From Silene conica (Eukaryota; Streptophyta; Magnoliopsida; Caryophyllales; Caryophyllaceae): a stretch of 64,000 nt of DNA. The DNA lies in the NCBI GenBank assembly GCA_029255685.2, contig CM055317.2, forward strand, positions 17,067,501 to 17,131,500, given 5' to 3'. Each line of letters begins with the position of its first letter. Position 1 is the first letter of the stretch. This document shows positions 11,816 through 22,873 of this stretch, in pieces. The notes below the pieces were generated by a model. It was not told the DNA's origin and did no database searches. It was given only the letters and a program-made list of their open reading frames with translations. The position numbers and the translations under genes were made by a program.

Positions 11816-12080
11816 ATAGTATTTTATTTTAAAAAAAAAAATTAATTTTAACGGGCTGTTTTCGCCCAAATATACCTAGACACAGAAACTTCCAAAGTCA
11901 ACCGGAATACCATTATATATATAACCATAACAAGTACATTCAATACACTTCTTACAAGTTACAACCACTACCATCAACATTGTCTTCACCACTAACGTTA
12001 ACAAAATCATCAAAAGTAGAAAATGATGTCTCGTAATCATCTAGAAAACAAATTCTTACAATGATTCTCAGGTTTAAGGA

Positions 12081-13445
12081 CTAAGTAATACATCGACGAG
12101 TGAAGTACGTAGCCCATTTATCCCGCACTTCATTGATCTGACAATCCGAGTACGACTCCTTTCCTTCCGAGTTGAAAACCTAAATATAACATAACAAAAA
12201 GTATGAGCAAAAAAATAAGAGATAAAAAATCAGAATGTTTCATGATCATATTGAATTGAACAAGAATAAAAAATCACATTTTTTGGCTGCAAGTACAATT
12301 CAAAGGTGCTGGGATTGGTGAATAAGAAGGCTAATTTAATGATTCCTTCCTCTTAGCGAATTATATGATGTAATACATCAGGGAGTAATTTGCAGAAGGG
12401 CGTGAAGGCTACTGTGGTGCTGAGTACCGTCTATCACTTATGGATGCAACGAAATGAGTGTAAACAAAACCAAACTATCAGACTTCCAAAGTGGCTGGCA
12501 GCGAGGGTTAATCCAGTCAGAATTACTCATTATGAGATTGAGAAGAAAACACAATTATTCACAATTGTTAAAGGGGACAATCAATTTGATAGGAGTACTA
12601 GTTTACTCCACCCTTTAAACACGAGACGGCAATGGAGTGGGTAGTTTGTTTGTGAAAGAGATAAATGCAACTTCCAGCCTTTTTTTCCTATGACCACACC
12701 CCTAGAAGCAAACAGATTGATAATAAACACAAGGAGAAAGAGAAGCAAAGTTTTGAGTCCTAAAGCAGAATGTGTGATTTACAAGTACACGATTTGGTGC
12801 TTGCTAACCATTAATAAGTTGGCAGTAGAATGAGTCAATAATGAGTAGTGGTTCAAAGTTGAAACCATTTGTGTAAATAGATTTGATATTGATTGGCTAC
12901 ATTGCATTTTTACCCGACGAATGATATAGCTACATAAATGGAAGAAAATGACACATACCTTCTCCAAATCAGTTATAGTTGTGCAAATCTTCACTATGTC
13001 ATACATGAAACGCATCACAAAATTGCCCGACTTGAAGCGCTCGTTTTGTTGAGGGCACTAAAACATATAAAATTTAGATGAGATAGTCGTAATTGAAATA
13101 CGAGCTAATAATAAATAATAAAAATGAGCTTAAAGTATTCTGAAATTTATTAATCGGTCACCTTTACATATTTCCACAATGGCTCATTCCTTTTCACCTT
13201 TATTTCACCACCCGACATTTTGTACCTTTTTAGGGAGCTACAATAAAAAAAATTACAAGTGAAGTTATATAAGTGACGCTCATGCTGTAGGCTAGATAAC
13301 ATAAATAAGAAAAGCTTATACTACAATTACTTGCCTGAGAACTACCATCTTCATATACAACTTACGACCTTCTTTAAGGGTTGCTGAGTCAAACTCGTAT
13401 ATGGTATACGTTTGTGGAGAAATAGCGAGTAGAAGCCAATGTTTA
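12081..13445 (-). pseudogene. CACTA-3 Ulp1/C48-like domain with Ser in place of the catalytic Cys
   Basis: Minus-strand exons in reading order: 13445-13335, 13237-13162, 13057-12959 and 12179-12081. They encode KHWLLLAISPQTYTIYEFDS (His and Asp of the catalytic triad), EPLWKYVK, CPQQNERFKSGNFVMRFM and YSDCQINEVRDKWATYF, then a stop. The layout matches the Ulp1 domain of the CACTA-1 gene exon for exon. At the catalytic Cys position (ECGYYV in CACTA-1) the codon is TCG, giving KSGNFV, so ordinary peptidase activity is unlikely. The first intron uses a GC donor (ctcag|gcaagt), and that choice keeps the phase. Upstream exons were not traced. It could be a decayed protease or a family kept for binding only. 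Confidence 0.72.
12390..12650 (+). pseudogene. Possible LINE reverse-transcriptase tail fragment
   Basis: An open frame contains STVYHLWMQRNECKQNQT, resembling the YxxWxxRNxxxF-type tail after the zf-RVT domain of plant L1-like LINEs (compare YQIWQERNCRIF at about 18770-18810). The frame ends at about 12642. No polyA tail or duplication was found, so this is weak and rests on one short motif. Confidence 0.35.
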
Positions 13446-16014
13446 CTGCATGTAAAACATATCAGCAACCTTAGTTCACAAGCCGTCTAGTGGGACATTA
13501 TATTAAATCTGATCAAATTAATTAAAAGAATGAAAACTAATTGCAAATTAAAGGAATGAAAACTAATTGTATCACTGCAAACAGCCCATCAAGTAAACAA
13601 ACAAACATACAACCATAAATCTATGAACTGACTGCAAACACCCTATCAAGTAAACAAGCAAACACTATGAACTGACTGCAGAAATGGGTAGAAAGAACCA
13701 GTTTTACCTATGAATAATTGGAGCTAAAAGAAATTCATGGCCATTTTGTAAGTGATTTCTAAACAGTGCATTAAGGTGCCAAATAAACTTATATTATATT
13801 ACAATTACATTCACAGGGAAAGCTCCACGCGCTCACCCTAAATATAGAGCAAAGTCCTATACTATATAAGCATTACTTGCAAATCACAGTTTGATTACCT
13901 CCCATGGATCTACCATCACAAATTCTGAACTTCTGCAAGCCAGTTGACACATTTTTATACGGTGTTCAGCAGATAAAAGACCCTACAGAAACGAAAATAC
14001 TGCTGACAGACTTACAGCACCATTATACAGGCTGATGATTTCGGTTTGATTTACCCACTTAATATTGCAGCTAATGCATATACCGATACAACCTGATACT
14101 CAAATTGTAAACATTAGGGAATAACAGCTATGTGAAATCTTATAGTTTGAGTAACATGTGTATCTATCCTAGGCGCCTCCTACCATTTCAAGTTATTCTG
14201 ATTTTATGAGCTACATGCTACTAAAGTACTAAGCATAGCTTATTTCAGAAATTTAAATCATAAAGCATTTGAATAAGAATTTTTTGTCTATCAATTTTTA
14301 AATTTCAAACTCGATAATGATTCTTGGTGAAGCCATTTTGCATGTAAAGCATCAACACCCTTCGCCAAGATGACTGTTATTTGATGGTGAAAGATTTTAA
14401 AGACGATAACAACTGATTCATATTTTTTCTTTTTTGGTGAAAGGTAAGTATTATATATCGTAACAAAAAGTCGAGATTACAAGGCTATTCTATATTAGAT
14501 ACATACGCTATAGCTAGACCTTGTAAAGAGCTGCTTCAAAAGCACAACTGAACCTAGTTTACTCACGTGTCTAGCCTCCACAAAATTGCAAATTCCTTCC
14601 AAATTGCAACTGCAAGTACAAGAAACTGCAATTCCAGACCATTATTCAACATTGCTTTACTTCGCTTACTGCCAAAATACCCACTGCCAGCAGCTGCTTT
14701 ATTTTGCAGACCCATAACAACCAGACCTGCACTCATTCCGCACGCTGTATCCAGCCTAAGTTTCCTGCACTACTTTTGCCGTGCAGTCAACTACAATATT
14801 CAGCATCAGACCCATCAATGTACACCTGACTATACTGCCATTAACGCTACAGCAGCCTGCAAAGTTACAACTGTGCAGCCCCTTACGAGCACTGCCAGTA
14901 CCATTAACCCACAGTTAAATGCAACCAGATGCACCCTTCAATCCTGCTACAGCAAGTCCAGGTGAATTGAGAGCATCTTTGTAGGAAATGGTACCTGAAT
15001 GCATATTAAGCCCATCAGAATCAGGATCTTTTAATCCTTGCTGCACTACAGGACTCTGCTGATCCCCCATATCTGCGCGCTGCCCAGGAGCAAATAAATA
15101 TTTTTACAGGACTCTGCTGATTCATATTTACATAGATCCCATTCGAGTCAATTTTGTTTCGGTCGGAACAAAGCAATACTCTTGCTAAAAGAGCCAGTTT
15201 CTGGATGAGGAATTTATGGCAGCAAAAGGAACAACTCTTCCCTGTACTAAGAGATTGAGGCACGCATACTATATCAGAAACAAATAAAACCTAAGCTAAA
15301 TCCTATCCTAGAGTTAATCTGCTATGATGGTAGCACCAACCCCTTCGCAACTTCTTCTCTACTACACTGCCACTTACACTTACAGTAGCTTATAGTCCTG
15401 CACAATCAATTCCAAACTCCCGAAGACCATTCCCGCATCATTCAGCAGAAATCCCAGTTCCCTGCACTTGCTTTCAGCCTCAACTGCCATACACGAATGC
15501 TAAACCCAATTCAGTGCAGACCCTTCCCAGCCGTACCAGCATCACCCAATTCCTTATATTCTAAACCCAAAAAAACTCACGAATTCTAGCCAAATACCAA
15601 ATACAAAAACCTAATTTATGAATTTACGAATTCCTTATGTTTTTGGTTCACTGTGGTTTTCGTAAAACCCTAAAATTGATTTATGAATTTCAAACATAGA
15701 GATAATGTAAAACAATTATGCAAAACTAACTACAAATTACAACAAACAATGCAATAAATCAATCACACTAAAACCCTATAATTAGTACTGGATTACATAC
15801 CTAATATCCAAATAATCGAAGAGGATGATGGTTCCGGCGAGTTGGATTGAAACTGGTGAGGCACGCGGTTTTATGAAGGTCGAGTTCCAGCGATCTGGGA
15901 CGGCGGTGGTGAGGTACGCGGTGGTGGTGATGGATTTATTGTGCTTTTGGGACGATGGGTTAATGTATGCGAGTTGAGGGTATGTAGTTTTAGATAAGCG
16001 CGGGATATGTAAGG
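13446..16014. other. CACTA-3 interior without recognised genes
   Basis: About 2.6 kb upstream of the traced minus-strand exons. From about 14560 to 15560 it is C-rich with many cagacctgcac- and tgcagcc-like phrases. Open frames here have no recognised domain. The part near 15780-15960 could be the promoter or first exon of the minus-strand gene, but nothing proves it. Confidence 0.35.
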
Positions 16015-17456
16015 TCTTATTTGCTGCGTATGATTTAGTTTTTTTTATTTTTTTTTTTCTTTTTTTCCATTAATATTAAGGGGGTGGTAATTGATAAATT
16101 TATTTGCTACTATTTGGATAAAAAGCCGCAAATAGAGAGCAGCAAATAAATATTTTTCTACTAGTGTACTAAGAAAAGGTTGTGCCTCCTCAAGGACGAT
16201 CTTAGTGCACTGTTAAACATGGGAAAGATTAGCCTTCAAGTCATTGAGACTTTTCTTGGGTATGTACATATTCAATCAGAATTTAAAAATTGCATCTCAT
16301 TATAGTTTGCCTTTGGTCATTAATTTGAAGTACATACCATTCATGTGCTTCTAAGTCGTATTATATTGTTACAGGTACTTATGTAGCGTCTGTGACATGG
16401 AAACCTATGGTTTTTTAAGCCCAGAATTGATTTCCTTCGTAGACAATGATGACCAAGCAATTAACAAGATTTGTAAAAGGATGAAAGATTTGAGTCCGAA
16501 AAAGATTTTTCTCGCTCCATATTTCGAACAGTAAGTACATATACTCGATCACCTTTACCTTGCTTAATGATTACCGATTTTCATGTTAATTATACATTAC
16601 AAATTATTTGCAGGGATCATTGGATGCTCCTTGTATTTGACATTGTAGAGCATAATAAAATTTACTGGTTTGACTCACTTGGTAATTCAGCGCCTTCAAA
16701 GTTGAAAACTTTAATTAATTCGTAAGTTCAACTATTAATTAATACGTAATCAAGTTGATGGAACCAATAATGTGGCTAACAATTATTTATTGAAACATTT
16801 GTATAGATCTGTAAGAATTTACGGCTTCAATGGTGGGTCAAGAATGAGTTATCAAACACCAACATGGCTGAAAACACTGGTAATTTGTTAACTGTTTACT
16901 AGATAGGACAGCCTTATCATCAATTATATTAGTACAGAATATTTTGGTTTAATTTGTCGTTATCTTTTTGCAGTGTGCGCGTCAGCAAGGTGACATTGAA
17001 TGCGGGTACTACGTAATGAGGTACATGCTAGAAATAGTCACTCGAGCTAGTCCGACTGCACCTATCGAAGAGGTTAGATTATTATCCATTTTGACTCATT
17101 GTGGACATAAACACACTAATTGACAATGCTGTTTGTGCTTCATAAATTTATCAGTGACCTACATGGGGAAATTGTGTAATTTTGTGTGTCATACTGTACA
17201 ATAATGGTGTCCCGTGACCATTATATATGGTGCCTAATGTTAGTTGTGTTTAGTTAATGAGCTGTGAATTGTGACTTGTAAGTAGCGAAATACCCCGTAT
17301 AGCGTTTACTGCGTCGATGTTTTATTTGTCAATTATTATTATTAAAGCTAGAATTTTGTGTATTATGTACAGGTTTTCAAACACCGACTGCCATATTCCC
17401 AAGAAGAAATCGACGAGGTCAGGGACTTGTGGGCGGACTATTTTCTAAATGCATAG

Positions 17457-17839
17457 TCTTTCTAGCTAGTAACGTAGTACGTACTTTGATTTTGCAAACT
17501 AAGCCGATGTTTGGTTAGTTGTTGAACTTGTGATCTCTAGGCTATTTTGGATGTCGTCTAAAATGACAGATAACCCTATATGTTCGGTTAGTTGATGATT
17601 TTGGATAATGTATATGAAAGACGACCGACCTTTGTCGTGATTTACTTTGTCCCTGTTATATGAAAGACGAACGACTTTGTCGTGCTTCGCTTTGAATTTG
17701 TGTTTGTTTGGTTGATGGTATGACAGTCTGGCTGGCATCTGAATAATGTATACTGGTGGTACAAATTACCATCAATACCAGTATTTTTTTTTAAAAAAAA
17801 AGGCAACATCAAGGACAGCGGTTTATTCAATAGTATGAT
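17457..17839. other. 3' flank of the CACTA-1 gene
   Basis: Probably 3' UTR and spacer between the stop codon at 17456 and the subterminal repeats. A phrase around atgaaagacgaacgacctttgtcgtg occurs twice (near 17610 and 17660) with small changes. Confidence 0.4.
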
Positions 17840-18236
17840 GCATATTAACTTGTAATGCACATGGGCTTCGGTCAACAACCGATGTACAAAACATAAATGG
17901 ACATCAGATTACAGCTAAAGAATGATGTGCATACATATGAAGGACATCAGACATATTACACCTCTGATGTGCATACATATGAAGGACATCAGATGTGAGC
18001 TAAAGAATGATATGCATAAGAATGATGGACATCAGACTTATTAAACCTCCGATGTGCAATAACATAATGGACATCAGATGTGAGCTAAAGTCTGATGTGC
18101 ATTATCAAATGGACATCGGTTGCACAACCGATGTCCTTGATACCCATAATGGACATCAGTGAACTCTACATCGGTTGCTAATCTGATGTCCTTGACCATA
18201 AAAGTCCGATGTCCTTAAGGCTTTCTGTAGTAGTGT
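17840..18236. repeat. CACTA-1 right subterminal repeats and terminus
   Basis: At least seven copies of GGACATC (as ATGGACATCAGA or close variants) and three inverted GATGTCC copies occupy this stretch. They end in the terminus GCTTTCTGTAGTAGTG. The arrangement is that of CACTA subterminal repeats and is the main evidence for the element's right end. Confidence 0.82.
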
Positions 18237-18237
18237 A

Positions 18238-18285
<48 letters not shown>

Positions 18286-18288
18286 AAC

Positions 18289-18332
<44 letters not shown>
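18237..18332. repeat. (AAT)n microsatellite
   Basis: About 95 bases of AAT repeats with one small interruption (aataacaaaaacaat). It abuts the CACTA-1 right end and the LINE fragment. Confidence 0.95.
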
Positions 18333-19041
18333 GGATCAAGCAATCAATATCATCAATTCCTGGACCCATAACTCCACTTTATGTATAAGTAAAGCGTATC
18401 TCTGGTTTAAGGATGATCCAGAGACATTCCAGTGGACAAAGCCTTTGTGCAATAGTTTCATTGAACCTTGTCACCGTATCACTGCAACCTTAGCTTGTCA
18501 AAGTAAACTAAGTACAGTGGATATGATGTGTCTCAGGGGGGGTTAGTTTACCAAACAGATGTGTCCTTTGTAAGAGGGAAATAGAGTCTCATTCTCACCT
18601 TTTCTTCAAATGTGACTACTCAAGGGAGATTTGGCTGGGGATACAACACTGGGCAGGGATTATAAACAGGAGTGATGATTTCAAGGAAGAACTTCTCTGG
18701 TACAACACGAGAGCAAAGAGGAGACATTGGAAATCTGGTTGGTATATTAGTTGTATAACAACAACGATTTACCAGATTTGGCAGGAAAGGAATTGCAGGA
18801 TTTTCCAAAATTATGAGAGGGAAGCAAGTCTGGTGCTCACTTATGTCAAAACAAGTATTCGCCATAGAGTCGGTTGTATGATAAACCCATAATTCTCTAA
18901 CTTAGCATTTCACTGCCTTTCTGGCAGTTAGTTAACTCTTTGATGTAAAGAGTTCTTTTCCTAGGAGATTCACTTTGTAAAGATTTGTACTTGACTTTTA
19001 CCCTTTATGGAGGAATAAAAGTCTATAAATTTCTTGCAAAA

Positions 19042-19046
<5 letters not shown>
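18333..19046 (+). mobile_element. 5'-truncated LINE (L1-like) fragment with zf-RVT domain and 3' UTR
   Basis: Plus-strand translation, with one frame slip near 18540, gives WFKDDPETFQWTKPLC, RCVLCKREIESHSHLFFKC (zinc-ligand pattern of zf-RVT, PF13966) and YQIWQERNCRIFQNYE. It stops at 18890-18892. About 150 bases of 3' UTR and an A-rich tail running into (AAT)n follow. This is the C-terminus of ORF2 of a plant L1-type LINE, truncated at the 5' side as is usual. The flanking AAT runs hide any TSD. Confidence 0.75.

Positions 19047-19104
<58 letters not shown>
19047..19104. repeat. (AAT)n microsatellite at the LINE tail
   Basis: An AAT run of about 58 bases directly follows the A-rich LINE end. 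It may have grown from the LINE tail or from the target. Confidence 0.9.
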
Positions 19105-19105
<1 letters not shown>

Positions 19106-19121
19106 TGGGATGTACTTAATA

Positions 19122-19325
19122 AAGTCGAGCTGAACTGAACTGAAATGAATTAAATGAAGCTGAGCTGAGCTGAACTGAACTGAACTGAACTGAATGAAGC
19201 TGAGCTGAACTGAATTGAGCTGAACTGAACTGAACTGAACTGAATAGAGCTGAGCTGAACTGAACTGAGCTGAACTGAACTGAACTGAACTGAATAGAGA
19301 TGAGCTGAACTGAAACGAGCTGAAA
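19122..19325. repeat. GAGCTGAACTGAACTGAA minisatellite
   Basis: About 200 bases of (TGAAC)n interspersed with GAGC and TGAATAGAGC units, arranged in higher-order blocks of about 45 bases. The same pentamer vocabulary (agttcagttcagc) appears, degraded, at about 37165-37300. Open frames across it are Ser/Val/Gln-rich artefacts. Confidence 0.9.
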
Positions 19326-19329
19326 ATAA

Positions 19330-20309
19330 GCCAGAAAGAACAGGGCTTAAGTCAACAATTGGTTGGATTTTCGTTCTTGGTAGAGGTGCCATAAGTTGGG
19401 CATCAAAGAAACAAACGATTATTGTTCATTCAATCATGGAAGCTGAATTTATAGCTTTGGCAGCTGCAAGCAAGGAAGCAGAATGGCTAAGAAACTTATT
19501 ACTTGATATAGAGTTGTGGCCACAACCAATGCCAGCTATTTCCTTATACTGTGATAGTCAATCCACAATATGTAAAGCTTATAATAACATATACAATGGA
19601 AAATCGAGACACATTGGTTTAAGACATGCCTATATACGAGAATTAATCTCAAATGGAGTAATCACAATTGTATATGTTAAGTCTAAAAGTAATCTAGCAG
19701 ATCCTCTTACTAAACCACTACCAAGAGATTTAGTAAGTTTAATAGCTAGTGAGATGGGGCTTAAACCCGTTAAGGAAACCGGCAATGGGAACCCAACTTC
19801 GGATTAGTACGACTAGTTCAAGTTCAAAGGGTAATAACAAGTTGTCGTCAAGTTTCTGTATATCACTTATAATAACCCTATTGTCCAAATTAAGTAAGAA
19901 TAAAGTGATGACTGTTACGCATGGAAGGATGAGTTTATGCTCTTAATGGAAGTTATGATTTTAGTAACAAGATCAAGTTAACTCCACCTATATAAACACA
20001 GGAGTGGTGCCGCTTCATGCATCACCATGAAAATAACGGGTGTCTATGGTGTAAGTGTTTATGAATAAGGATAGAGTGCATGACCATATTAGCGCTAACT
20101 CTTTTAAGGGCCTTAAAATATACTTAGTATCGTGTGCAGTTTATCTTCGTTCTGACACTAAAAGTTTTGGTTCAATCTTCGGACACCTAAAAATTTGTCA
20201 GAATTTTTTGATCTATTTGCTAAGTGAAAGTTCAAATCAAGAGATACTTTCACAATGCATGATACTGGAAGAGATGTTTGAATACAACCTCCACAAACTA
20301 GTGGGGGAT
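19330..20309 (+). mobile_element. Ty1/copia fragment: RNase H end of pol and downstream region
   Basis: Contains [50 protein letters not shown] and [11 protein letters not shown], the RNase H signature of copia elements, followed by about 500 non-coding bases. A purine-rich tract (agtgggggat) ends at about 20309, just before a TGTTGG LTR-like start. It is a broken fossil: everything upstream of RNase H is missing and a minisatellite abuts its left edge. Confidence 0.85.
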
Positions 20310-20620
20310 TGTTGGAGCAGTTTGTATAGGTGTAATATTAAGGGAGAGATCATGAGTATTTGACGGTTATGAGATACAAGTTATTAATTCCGAAACTTTC
20401 GAACGATTGCGGAATAATACATCTACTCTATTTTGGCACCAAACAGACCAAGAGTTGTGTCTGTTCAATTGGTTCCTTCTCATCCCATTGAATGTACCCC
20501 ATTCATCTATTATATAAACATAACTCCTGCATCAGAATTCATATACAAATAATTCATCAATCTTAAAATCGTTTTAAGGCCTTGTAAAGCAGTATTGTAT
20601 CCCAAAGGAATTGCCTTTAT
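20310..20620 (+). repeat. Start of a copia 3' LTR
   Basis: Begins TGTTGGAGCAG right after the polypurine tract and holds a TATA-like tattatataaaca near 20508. The far end could not be fixed, since no second LTR or TSD is visible; 20620 is a guess. Confidence 0.5.
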
Positions 20621-22073
20621 AGTGGGGGCATAATTTCCTTTAGAAAAGTATAATAAACGCCTTACTGCGATTTTCTTCATACAATTGTTCGAACAACTAG
20701 CAGCATGACAGTTCCGAAAACTATACTCTGCAGTCAAAGCACTCAACAAGTTGGAAATTTTCACTTTCAGTAGTAATGTTCGTTTGTAATTTGCCGAATT
20801 GAAGTTGTACCTTATTATTCCGATGATCTAGCAAGTACGTCAAAGACAAGTCGCAAAATCTGATGGTTTTGCTGATTGATGGCCTTGCGAAATGTCCGTA
20901 TTATGATTTAAAACGGTTAAACTAAAAGATGTTATTCTATGCCGTAAATTATGTGTAGTGCTCTCTACTGTTCTTTTGCTCGGGCTTTTTATTACTTGCA
21001 CAATTACAGGTTTTATTGTTGTATCTTGAATAACTTTAGATAGAATTCATTGGTCGGGTACTCGGCACTACTTATGTAGATTGTTTGCCGATATCAGTTA
21101 TTCTTATCCCATAGAAAGTCGAACCAACTACCTTTAGGTCAACTGTGAGTTTTAGTACCATCTCATGCACTGTTAGTGATATCGGCATCAATACGTTGAC
21201 ATCCTTCTGAAGCACAGGTCATCTAATAGTTCACAGTAGCTGATGGCAACGAGGCCTTAGATTCAGCTTACCCAAAAGTTCAAGCACATTTTGTGGACAG
21301 TCCAATGCTGTGTTATAGCGTGGATTGTTTTGTTTGTTACTCTTGTGAAGATGCCTCGACAAGCCAAATTCTCCCGTGTGTAATCCCATGTTACTCCGAT
21401 TCCTTGCAAGTGTCAAGCGCGAAGCAGTATAACGGGAAAAAGTCCGAAGTACCGTGAATTTACAGTAGTTGGAAGGATGGTAATTTATACTCCCTATATG
21501 CTGTATGTGTGAAGGAAATAACAGCTTCGCTGTTATTGCAACTTGCAAGTCATACAACAAAAACTGTTCGTAAACATATGTGGAAAGCTCAACTGTTTGG
21601 CGGAGCAAACATTTCACGTTAGGGAGCGAGAAATCCCAGCGGGAACGAAGTACTAATCTAATAGTAAACTATAAAGAAAGTCGAAATTTCAACTAAAGTT
21701 TTTAACTGTCTCGGTGTGCTGAGGCAAACTCCCCTACTCGGTACTCGCCCCTGCCTGGCTCCGCCTACAACTCACTTTCACGGACTATAGTAGAGTAGTT
21801 CTGGAATTACACACTACTTTAGGTTTTCCCTGCAAAGTCTTGCGACTTTCTCACATTGTACTGCAATTATCAACATAACTGAATCTCAAACAGTATCATA
21901 CACATTCACAACTAACTATTCGCCGCATATTTATAGCATCAAATACAATTTAACTTCAGGTTTGTGAGTGATTTTTCAAGCAATTCTACACAGAAGACCA
22001 AAATACACGCAAGAAACAATTTAATTTTCTTGACGAAATCAAACAATCTACAAGGATGTCAATTGACTACATT
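20621..22073. other. Unassigned DNA
   Basis: No coding similarity, terminal repeat or RNA gene was recognised in about 1.45 kb. It may include the rest of the copia LTR. Confidence 0.3.
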
Positions 22074-22078
22074 CGGGT

Positions 22079-22873
22079 TGTTGGAATGTTCCCTCCTACA
22101 TGGAGGAAGAGCCCATTCAATTGGGTTATGACCACATGAGCTATTTTTTGCTAGCTTATGTGACGGTTTCTAATAAGATGTCTATTTCCGTCTTTGCCCT
22201 TACTAATGTGAGGCTTCTTTGAGAAGCTACTAAAAACAATTGAGACCACAAAACAGATTACAACCCACAACACAAAAAAACACAAACAACAAGAGAGTTC
22301 TAGAGAAAAGAAAAACTAAATCTCGTATAACCCCAAAAAAACCCAAATTTGAAGATTCGATTCCAGCATCATACGAGCTCGGATTGCCGCCAAATTTTGG
22401 GAGGTTGTTCATACATCCCAGGGGAAGGTTTCTACTAATTTTCATGCCATTTGGACTTCTATAGACTGGTATTCTCATTCTGCTTTGTTTGTGTAGTTGT
22501 ATACATGTATACCGTCAGTTAGCTATGTTTCTTGTGAGTAATCGTGCCAAGGGTGTCCCTTGATGTTGTGGCTGCCTCTAGTGGTGACTAGGGAGGACTA
22601 ATTTCTATACCCACTCTGATTTTGTGATTAGTGGAAGGGCTTGGTGTCGGTTTACGACATCCGTGGTTTTTCCCACATCGGGTTTGCACGTAATTCTTGT
22701 GTCTTGTCTCTTAGCTACTGTTTTTTGTTGTTGTTTAATTGTCTTAACATTGCTGAAAATTCCTGTCCCAATTGCATTTGGTTAATTCCCATCTTACGAC
22801 TCAAAAGGGGGAAAGTTGATCTACTAGCTTTTCCGCTATGCGTTTGTGTGTGCTCTGTTATCTTTCCCCAACA
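22079..22873 (+). mobile_element. Copia-type solo LTR with CGGGT target duplication
   Basis: Starts TGTTGGAATG and ends CCCCAACA, the inverted TGTTGG/CCAACA termini common in Ty1/copia. CGGGT flanks it at 22074-22078 and 22874-22878. It also contains ttttcccacatcgggttt, a phrase seen in many plant copia LTRs. There is no internal domain, so it is a solo LTR of 795 bases. Confidence 0.85.

Larger units (their letters stand above)
11516..16166 (-). mobile_element. CACTA-3: CACTA transposon with a minus-strand Ulp1-type gene
   Basis: The left end reads CACTAGTAGAAAAATATTTA and the right end is its inverse, TATTTTTCTACTAGTG. The TSD is TAC at 11513-11515 and 16167-16169, the 3 bp typical of CACTA. 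Subterminal repeats of ATTTGCTGC and GCAGCAAAT fill 11535-11815, with fewer at the right end. The insertion lies in a coding exon of the CACTA-1 gene, and its removal with one TAC restores the frame. No DDE transposase was recognised. Confidence 0.92.
10149..17456 (+). pseudogene. CACTA-1 second-ORF gene, C-terminal half with Ulp1/C48 cysteine protease domain
   Basis: Exons are about 10149-10393, 11250-11515 continued at 16170-16259 after CACTA-3, then 16375-16530, 16614-16721, 16807-16879, 16974-17072 and 17373-17456. Splice sites are GT-AG and phases agree. The protease signature is clear: DHWMLLVFD (catalytic His), YWFDSLG (Asp), ARQQGDIECGYYVMRYM (Gln and Cys), and a C-terminal EIDEVRDLWADYF. 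Ulp1/C48 proteases process SUMO-like proteins; such domains are known in plant CACTA and Mutator elements, where their role is unclear. A basic, Ser/Lys-rich linker precedes the domain. A TAG at 10358-10360 lies within SFLL-PKNL, where a Trp codon is plausible. Apart from this and the stop at 742, the catalytic part looks undamaged. Removal of CACTA-3 restores EDVLGSTKKRLCLL. Confidence 0.82.
1..18236 (+). mobile_element. CACTA-1: right part of a large CACTA (En/Spm) transposon, split by three insertions
   Basis: The right end at 18236 reads CTGTAGTAGTG, the inverted form of a CACTACTACAG terminus, preceded by about 390 bases of subterminal repeats. The plus-strand Transposase_24/Ulp1 gene (709-17456) ends about 780 bases before that terminus, which is where the second gene of plant CACTA elements usually lies. 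No matching left terminus is visible, so the element starts left of the window. Removing the inserted solo LTR, CACTA-2 and CACTA-3 leaves roughly 6.6 kb here. That gene and terminus belong to the same element is inferred from order and spacing. The DDE transposase gene, if present, is outside the window. Confidence 0.75.

Noticed and set aside
14567-14965. A 132-codon open frame in CACTA-3
   Set aside because: No domain; composition reflects a C-rich repeat-like block and the element's gene lies on the other strand.
17840-18236. Regularly spaced repeats resembling a CRISPR array
   Set aside because: Repeats are short, degenerate, in both orientations, and end at a CACTA terminus in plant DNA.
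19150-19392. A Ser/Val/Gln-rich open frame on the minus strand
   Set aside because: Artefact of the TGAAC minisatellite.
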